From assembly GCF_022163125.1 (NCBI RefSeq), contig NZ_CP091881.1:8856001-8920000 (forward strand): DNA of 64,000 nucleotides, given 5' to 3'. Shown in pieces: positions 15,297 to 24,254 of the stretch. Made by a program: the position numbers and the translations under genes. Every line of letters begins with the position of its first letter. Within the stretch, counting starts at the first letter, position 1. Below the pieces are notes generated by a model that did not search any database, was not told the origin of the DNA, and saw only the letters and a program-made list of their open reading frames with translations. Source of the stretch: Paenibacillus sp. HWE-109. GTDB lineage: Bacteria > Bacillota > Bacilli > Paenibacillales > NBRC-103111.

Positions 15297-16403
15297 ATGG
15301 CTACGCCGGGACCAGTAAACAGGACATTATTACAGTCGTATTATCAGAATGCTGGTGATGTGTATGACGACACTAAAACAGAGGGGGCATTTGGTACTCT
15401 CGCAGATCAGTTGGATGCAAACTACGACTATACATCTGGATTAGTAGCAGGAGGGGTGTTGCAGCCTTATCCTGCTTCTTTATTTCGTCAAGCACTAATA
15501 AATGGTAACTTCGATGTATGGCAGCGAGGCACATCTTTTAATAATGCAGGTGCTTCACCTACTTACACTGTTGACCGTTTTTACATTGCGAATGCAATCG
15601 ATAATAACGTAAAAGTTTTGCAATCTAGTTCAGTTCCTAATAAGAAAAGTAAATTTTCTGCCAGGTTAGAAGTAATGACTGCAACAGCAGGTGTATCAGC
15701 TTATTCTACTTTTGCTCAGAAAATAGAAGATTACCAGTTCTTCGCAGGGCAAAAAGTAACTTTGTCAGGTTGGATAAAGTGTGATTCAGGGGCAGCGGTT
15801 ATTCCTTATCTAGCTGACGGTGTAGGGAATTATGTAGCCCCTGCAATTAATTCAACACAATGGACGTTTTTTTCATACACGGCTATATTAAATAGTTCGC
15901 CAACTGGCATATCAGTAATTTTGCAATTCAATAGGTACGGACTTGCAGTTGGTGTTGGCGTTAATATTTCACAACTTCAATTTAACGTAGGTGATTCAGC
16001 TCCAGCGTTTCAACCGAGAAGTTTTGCGGAAGAATTGGCACTGTGTCAGCGGTATTATGAGAAGAGTTATACGTATGGAACTGCTCCTGCAACAAGTGGT
16101 GCCACAACCGGAATTCAACTGTTTGTTTTACCATCAAACACAATCGCGATTAATCAGGAGTATGGAACGGTTAGTTTCAAAGTTCAAAAAAGGATTACAC
16201 CAACAGTCACAATTTATCCATTCACCACTACTGCAAATGCTGGGAGGGTATCACAAGAAAATGGAACTGATCTTCCAACTGCATCAGGAGGTACTAAGTT
16301 TGAGTCTGAACGTGGCTTCACAGTTCATAATGCTAACGGTTCTGCATTGACTACTAACTTGAATGCAATAGTATTTCATTTCGCCTCAGATGCCGAACTA
16401 TAA
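15297..16403 (+). CDS. Tail fibre / receptor-binding protein
   Basis: The 368-residue product has an N-terminal virion-attachment part (about residues 1-65), then LINGNFDVWQRGTSFNNAGA, a jelly-roll-like domain (about 65-245; RFYIANAIDNN..., QKVTLSGWIKCDSGA), and FQPRSFAEELALCQRYYEKS leading into a C-terminal beta domain. The NGNFDVWQRG and AEELALCQRYYEKSY patterns recur in fibre proteins of many phages of Gram-positive and Gram-negative hosts. It probably binds the host surface. Codon use is more AT-rich than in the connector genes, which suggests a recent swap. Confidence 0.8.
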   Translation: MATPGPVNRTLLQSYYQNAGDVYDDTKTEGAFGTLADQLDANYDYTSGLVAGGVLQPYPASLFRQALINGNFDVWQRGTSFNNAGASPTYTVDRFYIANAIDNNVKVLQSSSVPNKKSKFSARLEVMTATAGVSAYSTFAQKIEDYQFFAGQKVTLSGWIKCDSGAAVIPYLADGVGNYVAPAINSTQWTFFSYTAILNSSPTGISVILQFNRYGLAVGVGVNISQLQFNVGDSAPAFQPRSFAEELALCQRYYEKSYTYGTAPATSGATTGIQLFVLPSNTIAINQEYGTVSFKVQKRITPTVTIYPFTTTANAGRVSQENGTDLPTASGGTKFESERGFTVHNANGSALTTNLNAIVFHFASDAEL

Positions 16404-16414
16404 GGAGATAACAT

Positions 16415-16720
16415 ATGGACGGATACAAACACTACATTCGCATAGATACCAATAACATCGTCACACACGGCTTTTCTGACGCTTTCGAGCAACCGCAGCA
16501 GGGTGACGTTCAACTAGACGGTGAGTTTGGCCGCCACTTCCAAACACCACTCACGACAGGTCGTGGGCAATACAAGTACAAGCTTATTGATGGCATCATC
16601 ACAGAACGTACTCAAACAGAATTAGATGCTGAATGGGCAGCGCGTCCACCTGCTGAACCGTCAACAGAATCACGTTTAGCCGCAGCAGAAGCCGCATTAC
16701 TAGCCCTTATGGGACTATAA
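16415..16720 (+). CDS. Small tail-fibre-associated protein (101 aa)
   Basis: ATG 16415 follows AAGGAGATAACAT. The product begins MDGYKHYIRIDTNNIVTHGF and ends with a Ala/Glu-rich helix (ESRLAAAEAALLALMGL), an ending common in XkdW-like or fibre-chaperone-like proteins of Firmicute phages. Its place between the fibre gene and an XkdX gene agrees. Probably a fibre accessory or assembly factor. Confidence 0.65.
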   Translation: MDGYKHYIRIDTNNIVTHGFSDAFEQPQQGDVQLDGEFGRHFQTPLTTGRGQYKYKLIDGIITERTQTELDAEWAARPPAEPSTESRLAAAEAALLALMGL

Positions 16721-16734
16721 AGGAGTGATGATCG

Positions 16735-16872
16735 ATGGCCTATTTTGAGTTTTTGTTGAACCAGTGGATACTTGGTAATTTAGTAGAAACGAAAGTACAA
16801 ACAGCGGTAACCAAAGGGTACATCACAACAGAACAAGCCAACGCTATACTCGCTACACCGAAAAGCGTTTAA
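16735..16872 (+). CDS. XkdX-like small phage protein (45 aa)
   Basis: ATG 16735 comes after AGGAGTGATGATCG. The product starts MAYFEFLLNQWILGNLVETK, then VAKGYIT-like VTKGYITTEQANAIL, which matches the XkdX family found after fibre genes in Bacillus defective phage PBSX and many siphoviruses. Its role is not known. Its presence in a phage with podovirus-like head genes shows exchange with long-tailed Firmicute phages. Confidence 0.75.
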   Translation: MAYFEFLLNQWILGNLVETKVQTAVTKGYITTEQANAILATPKSV

Positions 16873-16889
16873 AGAAAGGAGCTCGTTAT

Positions 16890-18353
16890 ATGGCTGGCAT
16901 TAAACCGGAAAAATATCAGGATTATGTGCAGGGTAAAATTTCATATGAGGAAGCCACGGGGAATGGTCCAGCTTCTACAACAGCACCTGCAAAGGCGACG
17001 CAGCCAACAGCACCAACGAATAGCAATAGCGGTTATGGAAACGGAATTGAGAAGCCAGCAACAATGCAGCCAGGTTATGGAGGGGCCATCGCTGAGATTA
17101 TCCCGCAAGGAGGGGTTATCTCTAATCCTACGAACTATGCTGCGGCAGCTCGTCCTACGATTGATATCGGAGGGATTACAAGCGGTGTCCAAGCTGATAT
17201 TAAAAATCAAATTGATAAGCAAGTCTTAGCCGCTAACCAAGGTCTCGGGCAGATGACACAAGCTAACAATTTGGCTGTCACCGAGAATCAGAACTATCTC
17301 AATGACCAGATTGCTAAAATGACAAAACAGAAGGCTAACGATATGGACAATGCCGTGTCCTTCCAAAATCGCCGTGGTGGATTCTACAGTGGTGGTGTCG
17401 ACTATCAACAAGGACAGATCAATAACAGCTATGGCGAGGCTCAAGGCACTTTGACACGTGATATTGCCGCACGAAACCAAGACATTTGGAATCGCAACGC
17501 ATTATTAGCTCAGCAGACTGCGGAGAAGATCACACAATTGCAACAGCAGGCGCCTGATCTCATTCGCCAGCGGATTGATGAGTTAGTAAATAAACAATTG
17601 GCTGATAGAAACGCTCAGGCTGCTCAAACGGGGTATATGGCTGATGGTACACCAACAGCTCAGATGCAGCAGTATCTTGATCAGAAGAAGGCAGCTAACG
17701 ATAAAGCAATCGAAGTTGATAAAAAAGCACGTATTGACTATGCTCAGAACCTTCAGAAGACATTCGGCGTTCCTATCGTTGTTAAAAACGACTATGGCCT
17801 TATGGATGAGCAAGTTAAGGGTCTTATTCCAACGAGTGAAAAAGACAAACAAATAAAGAACGCAATCGATGTGTCAGATAAACTCGGGTATGTTACAGCG
17901 GAATTGTCACAAGCAACGGGAATTCCAGTAGGAACGCCGATGTTGGAAGCTCAGAAAATGTTAGAAAGCAATAAAATCGGCTGGTACAACGCTCAAACAT
18001 CACGCCAGAACGCCAATACCTCCGCTAATAATTCATCAGTCACAAATAGCAGATACAGTGATCAAAAGAATGCAAAAGGCTTTGAAGGTGATGTAATGGA
18101 TGAGTTGGGACAGCTCGATCCTTCTGATTATGAAGGTTGGTTAACCCAGAACCGCGGTGAAATTGTTAGGCAGATAGGTACTGACGGATATGATCGGATC
18201 AGGAAATCAGTCACTGCGCCATCGCAACAGGAGAGTAAAGCGGCTGACAGCCTGAGAACACAAGCTACAAACTTAGCAAAGAATGACCCGGGCTGGTATG
18301 ACGAAGCAAGTAGAGAGGCACTCATCCAGCAATATATGAGTTACCTCAGATAG
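16890..18353 (+). CDS. Putative internal virion / DNA ejection protein (487 aa)
   Basis: The product is poor in hydrophobic segments and rich in Gln, Ala and Asn. A low-complexity N-terminal part (Pro/Thr/Gly, 25-75) is followed by long helices (ADIKNQIDKQVLAANQGLGQ..., AAQTAEKITQLQQQAPDLIR-type repeats) and a C-terminal helical region ending ALIQQYMSYLR. This resembles ejection proteins carried inside podovirus heads (P22 gp7/gp20/gp16 class), which enter the host with the DNA. It is followed 9 bases later by the very large ejection protein. Inferred from composition and order. Confidence 0.6.
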   Translation: MAGIKPEKYQDYVQGKISYEEATGNGPASTTAPAKATQPTAPTNSNSGYGNGIEKPATMQPGYGGAIAEIIPQGGVISNPTNYAAAARPTIDIGGITSGVQADIKNQIDKQVLAANQGLGQMTQANNLAVTENQNYLNDQIAKMTKQKANDMDNAVSFQNRRGGFYSGGVDYQQGQINNSYGEAQGTLTRDIAARNQDIWNRNALLAQQTAEKITQLQQQAPDLIRQRIDELVNKQLADRNAQAAQTGYMADGTPTAQMQQYLDQKKAANDKAIEVDKKARIDYAQNLQKTFGVPIVVKNDYGLMDEQVKGLIPTSEKDKQIKNAIDVSDKLGYVTAELSQATGIPVGTPMLEAQKMLESNKIGWYNAQTSRQNANTSANNSSVTNSRYSDQKNAKGFEGDVMDELGQLDPSDYEGWLTQNRGEIVRQIGTDGYDRIRKSVTAPSQQESKAADSLRTQATNLAKNDPGWYDEASREALIQQYMSYLR

Positions 18354-18362
18354 GAGGTTCTT

Positions 18363-21300
18363 ATGGCATTAGTGAGCGCAAAGGATTATCTAAATAAAAA
18401 GGATGGCAGTGGATCATCGGCTGCTGCTCCTGTTCCGTCTAAATCTAGTACTAAATCAAGTGGTGGTAACGGCCTCATCTCTGCTAGTGCTTATAAGAGT
18501 AGTAGGACGCCTACGATCAGTAGTCCCGAGTACACAGCACAAACTCTATCAGATCAACAGCAGATGGATGCAGCACAGCGAACAATGAATGATCAAGTGC
18601 AACTCACAAATGATTATCAGAAGCAATTGGAAGCAATGCAAGCAGAAGATAATCCTCAGTTGCAGTATCGCGGTGATCTCCGTACGGATTACCCGGGCGG
18701 ATGGCTTAACCCTGTAAATGATTTGAACGCACTTCGTCGTACAACAGCAGGACAATTTGTTGATAGATTCGCACAAGGGATAGGTCATACGATTGGTCTT
18801 AATGATTCTCAAATGAGCCCGCGAGCTACTACTAATAACAAGATCGCAGATAAAATTGCGGACGTCGTTGGTGGAGCTGCGGGTTTTGTTGTGAATCCCG
18901 GCATGCCAGTAGGGAACTTAGGTATAGGTGCGAACTTCTTCGAAAACCCAAAGATTGTGCAACTTGCTGAGAAAGCTGGTAATAAGGTTCAAGGACTTCT
19001 CCCTGATGCAGGGATGACTATTTCAAGGAATGGAGCTCAGATCGTAGATTCATTAGCAGGAAAGACAGTAAATAAGGCAGTGCAGGGGGCAGTGCAAGGC
19101 GGCCTTGGTGCAGCTGCCTTTTCGCCGTTTCATACATTGGAGATTGGCGGAGATGTGCGGGACATTCCGGGGCACATTCTTGAGGAGGGCATAGGCGGTG
19201 CGGCGTTCGGTGGTTTACTTGGTGCAGCAGCTCCTTCTGTTGGTAGAGCGTTGGCTGCTTTAGTAAAAAGGCGCGGTTCTTCTATTGATGATAGCTTGCT
19301 TCCATTTGAGGATGCATCCAGTTCACGGAACGTTCAACAAGCAAGGGGGGCGGCACCACAAACAGCACAGCAAGCTGCCGATCGCTTTGGGTTTATTGAT
19401 CAACGGACAGCGACGAACGGACCTCTTGCTTTGCCACCTTCAAACCGTGAAATACGCATGAATGCAGCTCAATCGCGTGGAATTAATGCTGATGGTCTTG
19501 ATCCTATCCCAGCAAGAGGTGACATTCGAACTTTCGGACTTCCTGAGCCAACAGTGGCAAGCCCAACAACAGCAAGAGTTGGACAGCCGAATATCTGGCG
19601 TGAGAAATTTGAGAATCTTGTCCGAGTGGCTAACAGCATGGATCATCCTCCAGGTCGTGAACTAGAAAGCATGGACGATCTGTGGTCGCGTATGGCCGGA
19701 CCTAAAGATCCGAGCCTTGATGAGCTCATAACTCTTGCCTATCCAAAATCAAAGGTCAAACCTGAATCCATAAGCCGCGCAAGACAGCAGCAGTATGAGC
19801 GGGATGTTGCTGGAGTGAATGGTCCAGTGAAGTCTATGAGTCAGCGGTATGATGGGGGCGTTAAAGGAGAAGCAGCAGCGCCGTTGCAACGTGATCGAAT
19901 CCTTCCAAAAGAACCGGTTGTCGAAATCACTCCGCCTACAAGAAAACTGGCACCTGTCGAAGCTACTCAACCAATAAAGCCATCTACTAAGCTGCGTCGT
20001 GGTGGTAAATTGATTTCTGCTAAGGAATTCAATGCGAGCAAAGAAGCGCCAGTCACACAGGGTGAACAGTCTTTTGTTAGCGCAAAGGATTACAAAGCTT
20101 CTCATGCTGCACCTGATGGATCGCAAGCTTATGCAGGCAATGCCATTCCATTCCGTCAAGCCGCCACTCAATCAACTCGTACCATTAACCGAAACAAGGT
20201 AGTCAGGAACATCAAGAACAATCTTGGAGTTGTGGTTGATTCTGGTAAGCTTCGTGCTGGGCGTGGCGTTCTTGGCTTATATAAGGTAAACCCTGAGGTC
20301 GTGCGTACTCGAATGGCGGAAGATATTCAGGTTATTTCTCATGAAGTTGGTCATCATCTTGATAAGAAATTCGGCTTACAAGATGCCCAATACAACAATG
20401 AATTTGCTTCTTTGATTCAGCATAATCCAGTACTCAATGTATCAGCCTATCAGCCTCATCAGCTCCCGGGCGAAGGTGTTGCGGAATATGTTCGACTCCG
20501 TCTTACTGATCCTGACGCAGCACGTCGCCTCGCTCCGAACTTTACACGCTACTTTGAAGGTAAGATTGATAAAAGAACGCTGAAAGGGCTAGAAGCTTCT
20601 CAGGCAGATGTCGATACTTGGATTACTCAAGGCGACTATAATCAGGCCAAGGGGCTCGTGGATTTCGATAGTAGCAAGGCAAAGCCGAAATTCAGTAAAG
20701 ACCGAGCATATACACGTTTTGTCGATGATCTTAATCCACTACAACTTGCTGAAAAAGCTCTAAAAGGCGCAGTCGGTAAAGGATCCGATTCACTCTACAA
20801 GATGGCCCGGTTGAGCCGAGGTATCGGCGAGCGGGCGAAGCTTGCGGTTACGCGCGGCATTTACGATGCACAGGGAAATAAGGTGAGCGAAGGACTCCGT
20901 CAGATCGTTAAGCCGCTTGAGAAGCTAGGGATCAAAGAGAAGGACTTTGCGACATACCTATCGGTTAAGCATGCAATGGATTTGAAAGCGATGGGCAAAC
21001 GTGTACCATTCACGGATGCACAGATGCAAGCTGTATTGCAAAAGCTCGACACTCCAGAAGTGCAAGCTGTTCAGAAGAAAATCATAGGCTTCAATGACAA
21101 ACTCCTTGATATTCTGGTTGATGCTCAGATCTTAACAAGCAAGTCAGTTGCTGACATGAAAAAGGAATTTCCCAATTACGTTCCTTTCTTCCGTCATTTT
21201 GAGGACGATGTCGAGGCGGGCTTCAAGAATGGCGGATACGGAGCAGGTAAATCGTTCGCCAATGTAACGAACCCGATCAAGAAAATGTCTGAGGAAGGCT

Positions 21301-23114
21301 CCACACGAACTATCATTAACCCAATTGAGAGCATGGTCCTGAACACTTTCAAGGTCATGAACGCTGCAGCCAAGAATAAGACTGGCTTGCAGTTGGCTGA
21401 GCTTGCCAAAGTGAATGGTGCAGGTAATTGGGTTGAGCATGTCGGCCCTGGGGGCAGCGTGGGGAACGAACATATTATTTCCGTGTGGCAGGCTGGGAAG
21501 AAGCAAGCATACAAGATTCGGGAGCCAGAACTTTATAACGCCATGCTTTCGTTGGATGCCGAATCCTCTAACTCGCTCTTAAAGTTCCTGGGCAGCGCAG
21601 CTTCCATTCTTCGCGCGGGCGCCACGTTAACGCCAGAATTCACAATTAGAAATGCCATGCGGGACGTGGTCGGGGCTACGATCAATAGCACTAAGTATGG
21701 ATTTAACCCTATCGACTTTTTCAAAGGATTGGGTCATGTCATCGGCAAAACAAAGACTTTTGACCAGTTTCTATCCAGCGGCGGATCTATGAGTACGATG
21801 ATGTCGCTGGATCGTGATACAAGCCGGGAAGCATTGGAGCAAGTCTTCCGTAAGAGTCTGAAAGATAAAGCAATGAACGTAGTGACTAGTCCTAAAGAGC
21901 TCGCTAAAATGCTTTCAGGGTACACTCCGGCCAAAACGGTTATAGGCGGATTACGCAAGGCAGCAGAGGTATCAGAGTTATCGACGAAGGTCGGGGCGTT
22001 TAATAAAACGTTGAAGAAGACAGGGAGTTTGGAGGAAGCGGCATTCACTGCTCGGGATCTCATGGACTTCAACCGTGCCGGTAGCTCGATCCGCCAGGCC
22101 AATAAAGCCATCGCCTTTATGAATGCTAACATTCAAGGTACAGATAAAATGTATCGTGCATTCAAAGACAATCCTGCTTCATTCCTAGTAAGAGCATTCA
22201 CAACGCTTGTTCTTCCGACAATCGGGCTCCATTACTGGGTTAACAATTTGCCTGCTGAACAGAAGAAAGTTTTCAACAACATTCCTCAGTGGCAGAAGGA
22301 TAGCTTTTTTATTATACCGATACCCGGTACTGATCAATTCGTAAGGATTCCAAAACCATTTGAAGCAGGCATGCTTTTTTCAACAGGTGCTGAACGTGTA
22401 CTTCGTTGGTATGCTGATAATGATCCCAAGGCTTACAAGGATTACGGATCAACACTAGCACAGACATTCATGCCACCAATGATGATTTCTGCACTATTAC
22501 CAGCTTTAGAAGCAATTACAAATCATTCATTCTTTCGTAACGCTCCTGTTGTTCCTCAAGGGGAACAGCGTCTTGAAAAGAAAGATCAATATGGCCTATA
22601 CACAAGCGAGACAGCCAAGCTGATCGGTAAAGGTGTCTCGAAGATACCGGGCATGGAAGACTCCAACGCTGCCAGCCCGCGTATCATTGATAACACAATC
22701 AGAGGCTACACGGCAGGACTAGGTCAATACGCAGTGGGTGGAGCAGACAGTATTCTAAAATCTATGTTTGAAAGCAACGGGCCGCAGCCGCCTAAAAAGC
22801 AGTGGTATGAGAAACAACCTGTATCCGGATTCCTTGCTACCATATCGGGCGGCGGCCAAGTCCGCCAAGACTTCTACGACAAGTGGGATGCACTTAGCAA
22901 AGAGAAATCCTCAGCAGACAAGAACAAGACTCGCTTTGAAAATGTCGCTGAGTACGCCCGTATTAAAGGTGCCAAAACTGTTGTTGATAAGCTAATGGAT
23001 CAATATAAATTAGTTCAGAACGACCGTGCAATATCCGCACAGGAGAAGCGTATCAAATTGAATGCCTTAGATGATAAAATGAATGATATAGCAGCAAAAG
23101 GACTAGGGAAGTAG
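18363..23114 (+). CDS. Giant internal virion protein with HEVGH zincin motif and LPD38-like region (1583 aa)
   Basis: The longest gene of the phage. Four copies of an [LF][VI]SA-x-x-[YF] motif occur at residues 3-9, 38-44, 550-556 and 571-577. A membrane-active-looking glycine/alanine region lies near 160-300. A zinc-protease motif, H660-E-V-G-H664, follows VISHE. A helical region of about 980-1350 (INPIESMVLNTFKVMNAAAK..., MNANIQGTDKMYRAFKDNPA) resembles the LPD38 part of large podoviral polyvalent proteins, with a hydrophobic segment (FLVRAFTTLVLPTIGLHYWV, near 1275). It probably forms part of the DNA-ejection conduit and may cut peptide cross-links or host proteins on entry. The protease motif is visible; substrate and path are inferred. 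Confidence 0.72.
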   Translation: MALVSAKDYLNKKDGSGSSAAAPVPSKSSTKSSGGNGLISASAYKSSRTPTISSPEYTAQTLSDQQQMDAAQRTMNDQVQLTNDYQKQLEAMQAEDNPQLQYRGDLRTDYPGGWLNPVNDLNALRRTTAGQFVDRFAQGIGHTIGLNDSQMSPRATTNNKIADKIADVVGGAAGFVVNPGMPVGNLGIGANFFENPKIVQLAEKAGNKVQGLLPDAGMTISRNGAQIVDSLAGKTVNKAVQGAVQGGLGAAAFSPFHTLEIGGDVRDIPGHILEEGIGGAAFGGLLGAAAPSVGRALAALVKRRGSSIDDSLLPFEDASSSRNVQQARGAAPQTAQQAADRFGFIDQRTATNGPLALPPSNREIRMNAAQSRGINADGLDPIPARGDIRTFGLPEPTVASPTTARVGQPNIWREKFENLVRVANSMDHPPGRELESMDDLWSRMAGPKDPSLDELITLAYPKSKVKPESISRARQQQYERDVAGVNGPVKSMSQRYDGGVKGEAAAPLQRDRILPKEPVVEITPPTRKLAPVEATQPIKPSTKLRRGGKLISAKEFNASKEAPVTQGEQSFVSAKDYKASHAAPDGSQAYAGNAIPFRQAATQSTRTINRNKVVRNIKNNLGVVVDSGKLRAGRGVLGLYKVNPEVVRTRMAEDIQVISHEVGHHLDKKFGLQDAQYNNEFASLIQHNPVLNVSAYQPHQLPGEGVAEYVRLRLTDPDAARRLAPNFTRYFEGKIDKRTLKGLEASQADVDTWITQGDYNQAKGLVDFDSSKAKPKFSKDRAYTRFVDDLNPLQLAEKALKGAVGKGSDSLYKMARLSRGIGERAKLAVTRGIYDAQGNKVSEGLRQIVKPLEKLGIKEKDFATYLSVKHAMDLKAMGKRVPFTDAQMQAVLQKLDTPEVQAVQKKIIGFNDKLLDILVDAQILTSKSVADMKKEFPNYVPFFRHFEDDVEAGFKNGGYGAGKSFANVTNPIKKMSEEGSTRTIINPIESMVLNTFKVMNAAAKNKTGLQLAELAKVNGAGNWVEHVGPGGSVGNEHIISVWQAGKKQAYKIREPELYNAMLSLDAESSNSLLKFLGSAASILRAGATLTPEFTIRNAMRDVVGATINSTKYGFNPIDFFKGLGHVIGKTKTFDQFLSSGGSMSTMMSLDRDTSREALEQVFRKSLKDKAMNVVTSPKELAKMLSGYTPAKTVIGGLRKAAEVSELSTKVGAFNKTLKKTGSLEEAAFTARDLMDFNRAGSSIRQANKAIAFMNANIQGTDKMYRAFKDNPASFLVRAFTTLVLPTIGLHYWVNNLPAEQKKVFNNIPQWQKDSFFIIPIPGTDQFVRIPKPFEAGMLFSTGAERVLRWYADNDPKAYKDYGSTLAQTFMPPMMISALLPALEAITNHSFFRNAPVVPQGEQRLEKKDQYGLYTSETAKLIGKGVSKIPGMEDSNAASPRIIDNTIRGYTAGLGQYAVGGADSILKSMFESNGPQPPKKQWYEKQPVSGFLATISGGGQVRQDFYDKWDALSKEKSSADKNKTRFENVAEYARIKGAKTVVDKLMDQYKLVQNDRAISAQEKRIKLNALDDKMNDIAAKGLGK

Positions 23115-23121
23115 GTGTCCG

Positions 23122-23283
23122 GTGAGCCAGAATACAGGAAATGCACTGATTGTAATCGCGTTTATATTGCTGAGCCTCTGGCTCATGGGGGGCGGCAGTC
23201 CTAGCGGAGGGCGCGGTACCGATTACGAAGAAATTCAGATGTACGATGCAGATCAATATGAGCAATACGAGAGCTATCCTTAG
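23122..23283 (+). CDS. Small membrane protein (53 aa), lysis region
   Basis: GTG 23122 follows AGGTG. The product has one membrane helix (NALIVIAFILLSLWLMGGG), a Gly/Ser linker and an acidic Tyr-rich tail (YDADQYEQYESYP). It stands between the ejection protein and the lysis genes. It could assist lysis or be an accessory membrane protein. Confidence 0.55.
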   Translation: MSQNTGNALIVIAFILLSLWLMGGGSPSGGRGTDYEEIQMYDADQYEQYESYP

Positions 23284-23320
23284 GGGTGGCTCTTTTATTT
23301 GTTTTGAAGGAGGGTACCAC

Positions 23321-23566
23321 ATGATTGAAGTCATACCGCTTTATCCTTGCGTCCACACGGACGCTTACACTGGCATATTGGGACTTCTGGGTGAGGAAGT
23401 AGCTCACCAACTTCTCTATGATCCACGGGAGGTTTACGGCAATGATCGACCTGACAATGGAACTGATTCAGAAACTGTTGAAGGATGGATTCGGACTCGG
23501 GTTCCTCGTGACACTGATTCTACTTCTGAGGAAGAGACTGCGAAACCAACAGCTGAATGCTCGTGA
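23321..23566 (+). CDS. Hypothetical protein, lysis region (81 aa)
   Basis: ATG 23321 is eight bases after GAAGGAGGG, a very strong ribosome site. The product starts MIEVIPLYPCVHTDAYTGIL and then GLLGEEVAHQLLYDPREVYG; its second half, from about 23442, is polar and overlaps a second frame that encodes a membrane segment. The first 40 residues are convincing. The end may be an artefact of the overlap. Function unknown. Confidence 0.5.
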   Translation: MIEVIPLYPCVHTDAYTGILGLLGEEVAHQLLYDPREVYGNDRPDNGTDSETVEGWIRTRVPRDTDSTSEEETAKPTAECS

Positions 23567-23765
23567 TATTTATTGGACAGCACTGCACGAAGCAATGGCA
23601 CGAAAGGTGGGAGTCCAGTGGGATGCAGACTTGATAGCTATACGAAACTCAGCCGCGAGAGACAGAAGCTTCTCGCTATCTTCAATCCGTATTTTTGCCC
23701 GTTCTGCACGAGAGAGAAGGGCACATTCGTTTACCACATGCTTAAATTCGAGGGGGATACCAACG
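23442..23765 (+). other. Overlapping reading frames upstream of the holin
   Basis: ATG 23442 follows GGGAGG and opens a frame with a clear membrane segment (GFGLGFLVTLILLLRKRL), then NARDIYWTALHEAMARKVGV. After about 23640 this frame acquires rare codons, while the minus-one frame becomes the convincing one (RERQKLLAIFNPYFCPFCTR, with a CPFC pair). The first frame runs without a stop into the holin. Either two small genes overlap, or one gene is joined by a minus-one shift, or there is a sequence error. Confidence 0.45.
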
Positions 23766-24251
23766 ATGAAAGAATTATTGAGGAAGCTCGGCAAGACCAA
23801 GTTCCAAGCGTACCTGATACTGACGGTCGTGAACATCGCGACATTTATCCTGTCGGTACAAGGCAGCTTGCAGGTGGACGCAACCATCGACAAGTGGATG
23901 CCGCTGATGAATCTGGCAGCACAGATGATAGCGACGGTAATCTACCAGCACATTGAGGGTAGCATCGACCGGGAAGCACAAAAGCAGCAAGTGTATGTGG
24001 TACCGGGGAGTGCTCAGCCAGTTGTTGAACCGGTACCAGTAGAGCCAGTTCCGACGATTGATAGCCTGGATGTATCAGAAATCATGAGTATCGTTGGAAG
24101 TGTTAATGCGGAGTTGAACGATTATATGGAATACATCAAAGCTCATCCGGACCAGATCGGGAAAGAGGCAGCAGCCCGGTACCTACAGATTCGTAATATG
24201 CTGAGCACGCAGGGCCCGATCCTTAACCCAAATGAGACGGAGGGGAAATAG
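23766..24251 (+). CDS. Phage holin
   Basis: ATG 23766 is nine bases after AGGGGG, which makes it a better start than the long upstream extension. The product (161 residues) begins MKELLRKLGKTKFQAYLILT, with a first membrane segment (FQAYLILTVVNIATFILSV), then WMPLMNLAAQMIATVIYQHI as a second, and a hydrophilic tail with Val/Pro repeats and a helical C-terminus. Holins form the membrane hole that releases the endolysin. The amidase gene follows four bases later. Class is firm from topology and order; the exact holin family is not. Confidence 0.72.
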   Translation: MKELLRKLGKTKFQAYLILTVVNIATFILSVQGSLQVDATIDKWMPLMNLAAQMIATVIYQHIEGSIDREAQKQQVYVVPGSAQPVVEPVPVEPVPTIDSLDVSEIMSIVGSVNAELNDYMEYIKAHPDQIGKEAAARYLQIRNMLSTQGPILNPNETEGK

Positions 24252-24254
24252 AAG

